A stretch of 44,371 bases of DNA, taken from Pelomyxa schiedti (lineage: Eukaryota > Evosea > Pelobiontida > Pelomyxidae). How positions within the stretch are numbered: position 1 is the first letter of the stretch; every line of letters begins with the position of its first letter. The position numbers and the translations under genes are program-made. The notes beneath the pieces are model-generated. The model had not been told where the DNA came from, searched no databases, and worked only from the letters and a program-made list of their open reading frames with translations. Positions 1-8,531 of this stretch are shown here, piece after piece. The stretch spans positions 8,793-53,163 of the forward strand of contig JAHLWZ010000057.1 of NCBI GenBank assembly GCA_020536535.1, given 5' to 3'.

Positions 1-1527
1 AGCCAACCCCAAAATCATTTGCCCCGCGAGGCGGGGGTGGAGGTGGGGGACGTGGAGCCATACAGTTCTCTGAAGAAGTTGACTCCACACTAACACAAGT
101 TCGGGATGATACAAGTGACACAGATTGGTTTGTGGGGAACTCCCAACATTAATTTTTAACATCTTTTTAGGATGGTGGTGGGATACGGATCTTCCAAAAC
201 GCAAATCGAGCTTTATGGATCTGGATCCGGTAAACTAATTTCACTGGTATATCTTGTTGCTAAATCACCCTCCAGGTGGATTTGATGAATTCATTGAGTG
301 CATATCCTCACATAGTGAGGATGTTATCTATGGCTACTTGCGGTTGACTCATCATAAGCAGCAACGAACCAAATTCGTACGAATAACACACATGCCCGAT
401 ACCCTTACTGGCTTTGTTCGGGCTAAAGCAAATACTGATAAACCAGTGATAGAAGGCCTCTTTGGTGTAAGTCCATCCTCTCCACTTGAGTACATTAATG
501 AGGGACTTACTGGTTGAAGAGTACATGCCATGCATTCTGGAATATCAGTAGAGCCTCGGAAGTGACACTCGAAGCTATAGAAGGTAAAGTATGGAATTAC
601 GATTTAGCAAATAAGCAGCAGGTATCTCTTTGGCTCTCTTTTGTCCAAAACTCAGTTCCTGTGTATAGAAACAAAATGCCAAGCACCCACCTAAGCCAGC
701 CGAGGCAGAACGTCCTGCAGCGAAACCTGCACCACCCGCCAAACCAATAGCCACAAAAGCAAAAGCAGCACAACCACCACCCCCTCCCCCAGAGGACGAG
801 GAAATTCCCCCACCAATAGATGAGGAGGTTCCGGTATGACTGCGTTCTCTTTCAATTTCAGACCACTACTCACCCTTCCTTCCAGCCAAAACCGGTCAAA
901 CAAGAGGCTCCCGCCAATCCCGCTCCGGCTAAGAAGGCACCCGCCCGCATGAATAAAAGCGGTGAACCCACAACAACTACAACCACGACAACTTCATACA
1001 GCACACCAGCACCGGCACCGGTTCAACCTATGACAGCCGCCTCCATTATGGGCGGCGACTTATGGGAAGACACACCACTCTTTGAGCCGGTTGTAGCCAA
1101 ACCAACTCCAACAAAACCAACAGCAAAAGCTTCCACAGCACAGTCACAACCGCGAAAGGACACACCCACTCCCGCATCAACGTCTGCAACAAAGAGGACT
1201 GAGATCAAGTAAAAAAACAACACAAAACACACAGTCCTAAATCTATATCCCTAACCAATATCATAGTTTAGAGGAAAAAGTTGCCAAGTTCAAGTCAGTG
1301 ATAAGCACCAACGGGGAGAAAGAGGCTGATAACACTGTAATTCTCTTTGGATCCCTATGTGAATCCCTCACCGGCGAATCCCGGGATGTTATTTCCACTG
1401 TTCTACGCACAATGCGCCAAAAGGTACTTTTATACATTTTCTATCCATACTGAAAAACAAATAGAACATTGTGGACTATCCAACACCCCTTGAGGATGAT
1501 TCCGTCATAACTCTATTGTCATCTTAA
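1..1527 (+). CDS. Coactosin-type ADF-H plus C-terminal Costars domain protein, 5' partial
   Basis: The reading frame is open at the left edge and rejoins through exons <1-127, 171-229, 276-466, 520-621, 669-833, 862-1208, 1267-1423 and 1465-1527. All phases are consistent and the last exon ends in TAA. The order of parts is a Pro/Gly-rich stretch, a coactosin-like ADF-H domain (motifs DTDWMVVGYGSS, FVRITHMPDTLTGFVRAKA, TDKPVIEG), a Pro/Lys/Ala-rich linker, and a terminal Costars domain (TVILFGSLCESL, RQKNIVDYP, then an acidic end). Coactosin binds F-actin, and Costars (ABRACL/STARS C-terminus) regulates actin and SRF signalling. I infer a cytoplasmic actin regulator. The final two exons are easy to miss because the frame stops at 1212 if the 1209-1266 intron is ignored. 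The 3' end lies only 59 bases from the convergent SNAPC1 stop. The N-terminus is outside the window. Confidence 0.85.
834..861 (+). other. Ultra-short intron, 28 nt
   Basis: The intron begins gtatga and ends tttcag, between a Pro codon and a Thr codon in the linker of the coactosin-Costars gene. Without removal the frame hits TGA at once (ccg gta tga). Removal keeps phase 0 and joins two Pro-rich coding stretches. Confidence 0.75.
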
Positions 1528-1586
1528 AACTATCTTGAAAGAAAAAAAGAAAAGTATGCATAGGTATTCACAAATAACAGAAACTA

Positions 1587-3018
1587 CTACAATGAAGAGG
1601 AAGATGATGTGTTTGTGTCAGTATTGTGACTGCGATTTGGTGTGAATAGTGTTATGGGTGGGAATATCTGTGATTGTTCACTGTTGGTTGGGCTGGTGCC
1701 TGTCTGTTCCTCCAGCATGGACGATTTGAATCCCTTATTTTGTTAGTAATTTGGAGGAATCAGTATGTCAGAGTACTCACAGAGGAGTGCGGTGTTGCGG
1801 AAGTAGCTCTTTGCAGGGAAAGTCCCGGTTTCGCTTCTATATCTTGTGACAGAATTTGCTTGAGAGCCTCCTTCTTCCGGTGCTGCTCGAGAATGACCCT
1901 CAGTTTTGTGGCCAGTACACTGCCGCCGCATCGTATTCCAAGAACTAGGTCATGTTGATTCTGCATGATTTCCGGGTGTCTCACCTTGTTTTGGTGTTAG
2001 CGGAAAAGAGGAAATGTATTCTTACAAGATAGTGGGTACACGGTTGCTGGGATGCCATTTTAGTGTATGTTTTCTCGAAGGCTTCAAGTTCAAGGAGATT
2101 GGAATAGAGTTCTTCCTGCACAGGGAATAAATTACTTACACAAAGAAGTGGATACATACGAACTGCACGGAATTGGTCAAGTCTCTAGCCTCATCCGATC
2201 TGACGTGAAAAGAACCTCAGTGAGTGACAGGATTATTACTGTTTGCATATTTTACCCTGTTGAGGCAGTAGCAGTTGCAGACGACTCCATACCAGGGGGA
2301 GAGGGACAACTCACAGAAAATACAAAAGCACGCTCTTGCTTGAGAGTGTGGAAAATCTGGTGTTGTGGGGTTTTTTTTATTTCTGGATGAAGAGAAATAC
2401 ATGTAAAAAAAAAGTGTGGGGAGATTTCCAAACCTTGAAGGCATCTGCAATTCGGGCAGTTCGAATTTCCTCATACAAATTCACCAACTGTTGCCAAATG
2501 GCTGCAATATATTGTGTGCATTAAATGAGAGTGTATGTGGTGAAGAAAAATACGTAGGGAGAGGAAAATCTTGATCTTTGGGCTGTTTGGTTGGGTTTCA
2601 AACAGCAAAAAAAGGCCGTACATGATCCCTACTCTGATGGAAAAAGGTTGTTTCACAAACAGATGGCCTACGAAGAACACATAAAAAACCAAAAGAAAAG
2701 TGGAAAGGTGGAAACCAAACTCAAAAAAATGTGATAGAGGGTCTGATAGAAGTCGTGCAGAACCTGGTCCTTGAATGTTGCCATGTGTATTTGTGAAAAC
2801 TGCAACTTTCTCCAAGCATCCCTAAATGCTCCAAAAGACACAACCCCCACCTAAGTTCATCAATGTCATTATATCTCTTTGCCACAAAGACAAAAACAAA
2901 AAACCCACAACCTACATAGAGCACGAAAATTAAAAAAACGGACGCAACCAACCGAATGGTACTCTGACAACAACCGGTGCACGTCATTATTGTACGCCGA
3001 TATAAGATCCGTAGTCAT
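1587..3018 (-). CDS. SNAPC1: snRNA-activating protein complex subunit 1 (SNAPC1/SNAP43-like)
   Basis: Spliced reading starts at the ATG at 3018 (MTTDLISAYNNDVHRLLSEY) and ends at TAG 1587-1589. The conserved SNAP43 N-terminal region is recognisable in order: a helix ending LLSEY, then RYNDIDELRDAWRKLQF, then QPFSIRVGIMYGLFLLFETQ, then IWQQLVNLYEEIRTARIADAF, then LKQERAFVFS. The same motif order occurs in animal SNAPC1 (SVRFEDF, QIRVGALYLLY, RAFHF). SNAPC1 is a core subunit of the complex that binds the proximal sequence element of snRNA promoters, in the nucleus. The Ser/Thr-rich C-terminus is divergent. About eight introns are needed, including one of 29 nt. The first intron boundary (near 2874-2950) and the extreme C-terminus are less certain. 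A single copy of this subunit in an amoeboid protist would normally be missed by automatic annotation. Confidence 0.75.
2822..2850 (-). other. Ultra-short intron, 29 nt
   Basis: On the minus strand it runs gtgggg...atttag. It changes the reading frame between DIDEL and DAWRKLQF of SNAPC1. Its removal restores the alignment with the conserved SNAP43 block, while retention breaks it. Confidence 0.65.
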
Positions 3019-3235
3019 GTGTTTTTGAACCTTAATTTTCTCTTTTCTTGATTTGTGATTGAGGCGAGACGAAGGAGCTTTCAGTCACCGAGACAGTCTC
3101 GCCCCTGTGGCACCGTAGAAGGAAACCAGCATGACCAAGGACCGAGTCAACACCACTGTCCAGTTGTACTTCCCTCATTGGCTGTGACGTGCAATTGCAG
3201 TCCCATATTTGACATGTTTCCCACTGGTAGATGCA

Positions 3236-4458
3236 CTACAGATTAGCACTCATTTGGGATACCCCTTGCGTGGTGTATGTAATTCTGCGGGGGCTGGAAT
3301 CACATGAGAACTGAAATGCGGCTTCCATACACCTCCCAGACTCTACACTCGCCACGAATGCGTGCCTGTTGGATATTGTATGGAGAATCAAGACGTCTTT
3401 AGCACAGAAGTCGGGCCGCCCAAGTGATGCCGGGTGAAAGACAGGAGTTGAATCTGTAAAGGCAAGAGTTTCAGTCACCCACGTCTGTTGCAGGTTGATG
3501 CTCTTCAGCTGATAGTTGGGGGTGCCTGGAAGAACTACAACTCCTAGATCAGATTCCATGGAACTGAGGTACACTTTGGTACGCTGTGGGACTCGAATAA
3601 CAACCGGGTCCAAGTATTGCTCGAGATTCACAAGCAGCAATCTCTCCGAGTCAGTTGCCACCCACCATTTGTAATTCATCACGGCCTCCAACCCCAACTG
3701 ACTGGTAGCATCAATCAATTTCGAACTCCTCTTTTCCTTGCAGGTATCATCATGAGTCTTGATGTTGTACTGTCTCTCATTGATTCTCTCAACAACGTAG
3801 GTCTGGTTAGCGCCTTCTATCCATTTATGCGCAGGCCGGTTGTTGAAGCACGCCAATTCTTTTGTGTACTTTGGAAATAGACCGAGAGTGAGCACTGAAA
3901 TTCCAAAAGTCCACAGTGTGTCGGTGCACTCATGTATCCCACTCTCACCAGAACACACACTTATACTGAAGAATCTCACTGAGAACTGACAACCCACTCC
4001 CAGACGAGCCTGGGAACCAATGAAGGGTCCCACGAGATCTCTTTTGACAACACAACGTGGAGTGCACTCTGACTCCCACACCTCCCATGAAGGCTCGTAC
4101 AAAATGCTAGAATCTGAGTCGGGGCATCAAACCGGTTGGAGTTGGGCAACTTTCCAAAGAAACGGTTGGCCTTGTCCAGATAGAGTGCCCACCCCACATC
4201 GCGGTCATTGCCCTGCCCCAAAGCCATTTTCCCCCACACTGCTACGGTTTTTGTAATACAAAATGGGGGTCAAGATCCGGATCTTTGAGTAACTGTTGGC
4301 AGGGAACTGCTGCCAATTTACCACACTCTGAAATTTAAATTTAGCTTTCTTCACAATGAGGATTCCTTCAGATCCGTTGGCACCTAGAAACTCACTCAAG
4401 CCTAACCCGTGCACAGGGGGTTTATAGGTTTCTTGTTCCCTTGTACTACAAGTAACAT
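3236..4458 (-). CDS. Unknown protein, beta-rich, multi-exon
   Basis: I do not recognise this protein. The long 3' exon (roughly 3236-4106) is open and includes TYVVERINERQYNIKTHDD, AVMNYKWWVATDSERLLLV and PSWEVWESECTPR. Upstream coding sequence continues in two other frames (GILIVKKAKFKFQSVVNWQQ; GWALYLDKANRFFGKLPN). GT-AG introns of only 26, 25 and 23 nt would join these, giving an ATG at 4458. A further 54-nt in-frame intron near 3895-3948 is possible. Alternating hydrophobic and charged strands suggest a beta-propeller-like or other beta-rich fold, and no signal peptide is seen. The start lies 19 bases after the stop of the next gene upstream. Alternatively it is the 3' part of that gene: a 43-nt GT-AG intron across 4448-4490 would fuse them in frame. 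If the short introns are not real, this is a frameshifted pseudogene. Confidence 0.5.
4107..4132 (-). other. Putative ultra-short intron, 26 nt
   Basis: Minus-strand gtttga...ttctag joins GKLPNSNR to ILYEPSWEVW. Without it the downstream frame has a TGA just upstream. Confidence 0.5.
4213..4237 (-). other. Putative ultra-short intron, 25 nt
   Basis: Minus-strand gtgggg...gggcag joins PILYYKNRSS to GNDRDVGWALYLDK in phase 0. Retention leads to TGA within a few codons. Confidence 0.5.
4384..4406 (-). other. Putative ultra-short intron, 23 nt
   Basis: Minus-strand gttagg...ttctag lets the ATG at 4458 read into GANGSEGILIVKK. Retention stops at TAG immediately. This is the weakest of the short introns because the start of this gene is itself uncertain. 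Confidence 0.35.
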
Positions 4459-4477
4459 GTTTTACAGCAGAATCAAT

Positions 4478-5632
4478 TCATAGAACACCAGCGAGATAGT
4501 AATTCTCAATTGACATTCTTAGGAGAACACACCCAGTCGCAGCCTCAATGATCTCAAGGGTCTTTGTTGTTGGGTCATGGATGCCTAGATCCTTGACAAT
4601 GAGCTGATTCCCAAAATGTGCCTTGACAGAGAACCAGTGACACCTATAAGTACAACACACCTTTGATGGTTCTGTGACACTGCATACGTCAATAACGCCT
4701 TCGTCGCCAGACTCGACGGCATAGTACGGCCCACCCAGTGCACTCGGCCAGCCTTTACAATGCATCGCAGTGTTCCGCCCATTTTCCAAGCACAGCACCT
4801 CGGCATCATACGACAACAGTGCATAGGTCATTCCCTTCCAGCATATGATCTTTTCGATGGACCCTCTCCCCTCAGGAAACGACGAGCTGATGACCAGCGA
4901 CTTCTGTGCCAGGGTTGCGTCCAGGTCAATGACAATGCACCGGCGGCAGCCGCAGTAAACCTCCGAAGCAACCAATGAGCCATCGCCACAGAACTCGGCT
5001 GTTTGCACCCTCCATGGCATGGCAATGTGCTCTGCCTTTTTGACACTGCCGGTGTCTACGGAATCGAAATTCCACAGCGAGATTCTGGATCTGGAAGGCA
5101 GCTTCCCAACAGCCCACCTCCTGCAAACGAATGGCACGCCCTCACAGAGGGACGAGGAGTCGGTGAGAATCAGATCCGGCAGTTGGCATTTGGTGTCAAC
5201 CACACTCAGAACACTTGGCGAAAAGCCGACTTGTGATTCGACGAGAGCGAACCTCACGCCTGACGAGAATGGGCCGACCCAACCTCGGAATTCGCCGGTG
5301 AAGCAGAACAACTTGGGGAGCGCGGCGAGGCCGTGGGTCGGCGACACGCTGAACGCGACGTACTTATGGGTGTTGTTGCTGCTTGAGCCGCCGTCGTCGC
5401 TTCGGACCACCGCGTCGCGTACGGTCAATACAACGTCGCGAGCGGGGAACACGACCCAATCGCGGCCGATGATTGACAAGGACGCAGGGGTGAGCACCGA
5501 GACTGGGCTGCCGATGTCGCGGCCGCACCGTCCCACAATCACTCCTGCACCAAACGCGATGAGTTGGTTGCGCGCATCGATGTGGTCCTTGAACGACACC
5601 CCAACGGCACCGCAACTGTCCTTCACATCCAT
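4478..5632 (-). CDS. Lineage-specific beta-propeller-like protein, paralogue A
   Basis: A single uninterrupted frame of 384 codons starts at an ATG (MDVKDSCGAV) and ends ENYYLAGVL before TGA 4478-4480. It is clearly paralogous along its whole length to the neighbour at 5720-6954. Shared blocks include GVIVGRCGR, SLSIIGR.W.VFPAR, THKYVAFSVSPT, LWNFDSV.TG, AEHI..PW.VQT.EF, ICWKG.TYALLS and GGPYYA. The repeated short beta-strand/turn pattern and the LWNFDS block suggest a WD-like propeller, but no standard WD repeat can be claimed. No signal peptide or membrane segment is seen. The function is unknown. The region upstream of this ATG also matches the paralogue (FRERK), so the true start may lie further upstream across an intron. 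Unlike its neighbours, the body has no intron. Confidence 0.7.
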   Translation of the reverse strand: MDVKDSCGAVGVSFKDHIDARNQLIAFGAGVIVGRCGRDIGSPVSVLTPASLSIIGRDWVVFPARDVVLTVRDAVVRSDDGGSSSNNTHKYVAFSVSPTHGLAALPKLFCFTGEFRGWVGPFSSGVRFALVESQVGFSPSVLSVVDTKCQLPDLILTDSSSLCEGVPFVCRRWAVGKLPSRSRISLWNFDSVDTGSVKKAEHIAMPWRVQTAEFCGDGSLVASEVYCGCRRCIVIDLDATLAQKSLVISSSFPEGRGSIEKIICWKGMTYALLSYDAEVLCLENGRNTAMHCKGWPSALGGPYYAVESGDEGVIDVCSVTEPSKVCCTYRCHWFSVKAHFGNQLIVKDLGIHDPTTKTLEIIEAATGCVLLRMSIENYYLAGVL

Positions 5633-5719
5633 CGGCTTTCGTTCACGGAATCCACCACTAGATCATCATCACATGTTGTGGAAGAAATAAACCCAGAAGA
5701 ATTCTTCGTCTGATTTCCT

Positions 5720-6954
5720 TTATAGAACCCCAGAGGGATAGTACTTGTCAATGTTCATTTGGAGGACACCACACCCAGTCAGGGCATCAATCACTTGAAT
5801 GCCCTTGGGCTTTAGGGGACCACGTGTATACTTGACAATCAGCTCCTTCCCAAAATGCAATAATTCAGAGTCCCACAGAACCCTGTGGGTACAACACACC
5901 TCTGATGGTGCTGTCACACTGCAGACATCAAGGATACATTCCTGGTCACTATCACCAGTGTGTGCTATTGCATAGTACGGTCCACCAACAGGCTGTGACC
6001 AGCCTCGGCAATGCATTGCAGTCTTCTGTCCATTTGTCAGGCACAACACCTCGTTATCCACTGACAACAGGGCGTAGGTAATTCCCTTCCAGCAAATAAG
6101 GCTCCCAATGCATTCCTTCCCCTCAGCAAACGACGATCTGATGACCAGCTTCTTCTGTGCCAAAGTTGCCTCCAGGTCAATCACTATGCATTGACTGCTC
6201 CCCGAATAAGCTCTCGATATAACCAAAGACGCGTCACCATCAAATTCCACTGTTTGAACCTTCCACGGCAATAGAATGTGCTCTGCCTTATTTACAGTGC
6301 CGGTCTCCACAGAATCGAAATTCCACAGTGAAGCCACAGTTCTTGTCAACAAGCCCGCGCTCAGTGTTCCAACAGCCCACCTCCTGCAACTGCTCAATAC
6401 ACCCAGAGAGTCCAATATGTCAGTGAGAATCACATCCTCCAACTGGCCCTTGGTGTCAACCACACTCAGAACACTCGATGCGCCCGTACATCGTGACACG
6501 AGAGCGAACCTCACGCCTGACGATAATGGGCCCACCCAACCTTGGAATTCGCCGTTGCAACTGCGCAGCACGGGCAGTGTGACCAGGCCGAGTGTGGGCG
6601 AAACGCTGAACGCGACGTACTTGTGGGTGTGATGGCCGTTGTGGATGCCGACCACGACCTCCCGTGCGGGGAACACGATCCATTCGCGGCCGATGATGGA
6701 CAAGGACGCCGGGGAGAGCATCGACACTGAGCTGCAGCGGCCACACCGTCCCACAATTACGCCGGTGCCCAGAGCGATGAATTGGTCCCGCACGTCGATT
6801 GCTCGTCGAATGAATTCATCAGTTCGCTTCCGTTCGCGGAATTGGAAATGATGACAACTCGTCACGACTGGGGGATCAGGTTGATAAGTTTTGAAACTTG
6901 TGTCACCCGCAAGAGCTGTTGCTGTGACCTTCTTCTTTGTTGTTGCTTTGACAT
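5720..6954 (-). CDS. Lineage-specific beta-propeller-like protein, paralogue B
   Basis: The frame is open for about 380 codons, down to YYPSGVL and TAA 5720-5722. It is paralogous throughout to the gene at 4478-5632, including the same GVL-stop ending, so a tandem duplication is clear. The first in-frame ATG of the long frame is well inside the conserved region. The ATG at 6954 (MSKQQQRR), with a GT-AG intron of about 76 nt into SCHHFQFRERKRTDEF, supplies a plausible N-terminus. This start is inferred. The stop is 87 bases from the ATG of paralogue A. It has the same unknown function and beta-rich character as paralogue A. Confidence 0.7.
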
Positions 6955-7029
6955 GTCAATCGGTGTTTATTGATCAACTGTCCTCCTCGGAAAAAAGTTC
7001 TTTGAACAGGGGGTCACAGTAATTTGACG

Positions 7030-8374
7030 ATGCGGATCGTCATACGAGACACAGCGGGGGAGGTGTCAGAGTGGGTCGCTGCCTACATAAAGTAACTACC
7101 CCGTTATTAATACCCCCAATCAGAAAATAAACACATTAAAAAAGCCAATCACCCTACTGTTATATCCAAACAAACCGGTACTAGGAGAAGAATTCTGGAT
7201 TATGAGCCCACACCACAACGACCCTTTGTTCTTGGTCTTCCTACTGGTTCCTCGCCTATTGGTACTCTTTTTCTTCTTCTTCTTCTTGTTTTTAACATGG
7301 GGACACAGCAACATACAAAAAACTTATTGAGTATTATCAGAAGGGTGAACTGAGCTTTAAGAATGTTGTCACATTTAACATGGATGAGTATGCCTGTATC
7401 AACTCAAAATGCAACTCCAAAACAAAACACAAAAAGATATGTTGGACTCCCTGAGACACATCCGCAGTCCTACCACTACTTCATGCACGAAACTTTCTTC
7501 AAGCACATAGACATCCCAACGGAAAATATTAATATCCTTGATGGAAACGCTACCGATTTGCTAGCCACATGCATAGCTTATGAGGAGAAAATCAAAGTTG
7601 GCTTTCCCATGCCGGGTAGATTTGTATTAACACCAAACACCACGCATTAGGCACTAGGAGGAATTGAGCTTTTCCTTGGCGGAGTTGGTTCTGACGGCCA
7701 TATTGCTTTCAACGAACCTGGTTCCTCGTATGTGCATGTATTTTACCTTCTATGTCCCATTTTTCCCGAAACTTCATTTTCACCTTTTTTTTTAATTTGT
7801 TACCAAACTAACAAACAAAGGCTAACATCACGCACACGACTCAAAACACTTTCCTATGAGACAGTGTTGGCCAATGCCAGGTTCTTTGAAGGCAACACAT
7901 CGCTTGTCCCAAGAAGAGCCCTCACTGTGGGTGTGGGTACTATCATGGATGCTAATGAGGTTGTTGTCATCATTACCGGCCGAAGCAAGGCCATGGCACT
8001 CAACAAGTGCGTGGAGGAGGGTGTCAACCACATGTGGACTGTGTCTATCCTGCAGATGCACCAGAGGTACCTATACCTTGATATCCTCTCAAAATTGTGG
8101 TATTCAAGCTAATTTGTGTGTTAGGACTATAGTGGCATGCGACGATGATGCCACTGATGAATTGCGTGTGAAGACCGTGAAGGTTGGTTGTATGTTTATT
8201 TGGGTTTTTGTGTGACTTGAATTGCAGTACTTCAAGGGGCTGCAGAGAGTATATAATGATTTGCTGGAGAACTCGACAAGGGAGCTAGCATCGTGGAACC
8301 CACCCCCATCCACAGGAACACCCCCACCCACTATTCCAACAACTCCAACAACCCCAACCACATCCCGATTATAG
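7030..8374 (+). CDS. GNPDA: Glucosamine-6-phosphate deaminase/isomerase
   Basis: Eight exons (7030-7091, 7185-7261, 7309-7387, 7437-7596, 7651-7727, 7821-8066, 8125-8182, 8228-8374) give exactly 302 codons including the stop. The family hallmarks are all present: LGLPTGSSP near residue 40, FNMDEYVGLP with the catalytic Asp, [17 protein letters not shown] with the catalytic His and Glu, [31 protein letters not shown] and [13 protein letters not shown]. The enzyme converts glucosamine-6-phosphate to fructose-6-phosphate and ammonia in the cytosol, linking amino-sugar turnover to glycolysis. Its length matches the usual 270-300 aa. The last 30 residues are a Pro/Thr-rich tail not typical of the family. 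The start fits the conserved MRIVI N-terminus. It converges on SLY1, whose stop is 157 bases away. Confidence 0.95.
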
Positions 8375-8460
8375 TCAGATGAAAAGAAAAGGATACTCAC
8401 TGATAAGGTCCTGGTAATTCCTGAATTTTTTTATTTTCAGTCCCTTTTTTTATAATCGGG
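8364..8460. repeat. Short inverted repeat in a convergent 3' region
   Basis: A perfect 10-base inverted pair (cccgattata at 8364-8373, tataatcggg at 8451-8460) flanks 77 bases. The left arm overlaps the GNPDA stop codon. It may be chance or part of the 3' end signals of the convergent genes. Confidence 0.4.
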
Positions 8461-8531
8461 ATGTCTGTGTCTGTGGAAACGTTATTTTGAAGGCTGGAGG
8501 AAGAAGGGAGGTTACTTGGTGTAAAGTGTAT

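Noticed and set aside
3089-3101. Palindrome cgagac-a-gtctcg in the spacer upstream of SNAPC1
   Set aside because: Only 6 bp per arm. It is not distinguishable from chance and has no neighbouring partner.
5019-5690. Long plus-strand open frame (223 codons) antisense to paralogue A
   Set aside because: A similar but interrupted antisense frame occurs opposite paralogue B at the same position, as expected from shared codon structure. The minus-strand protein is the conserved one.
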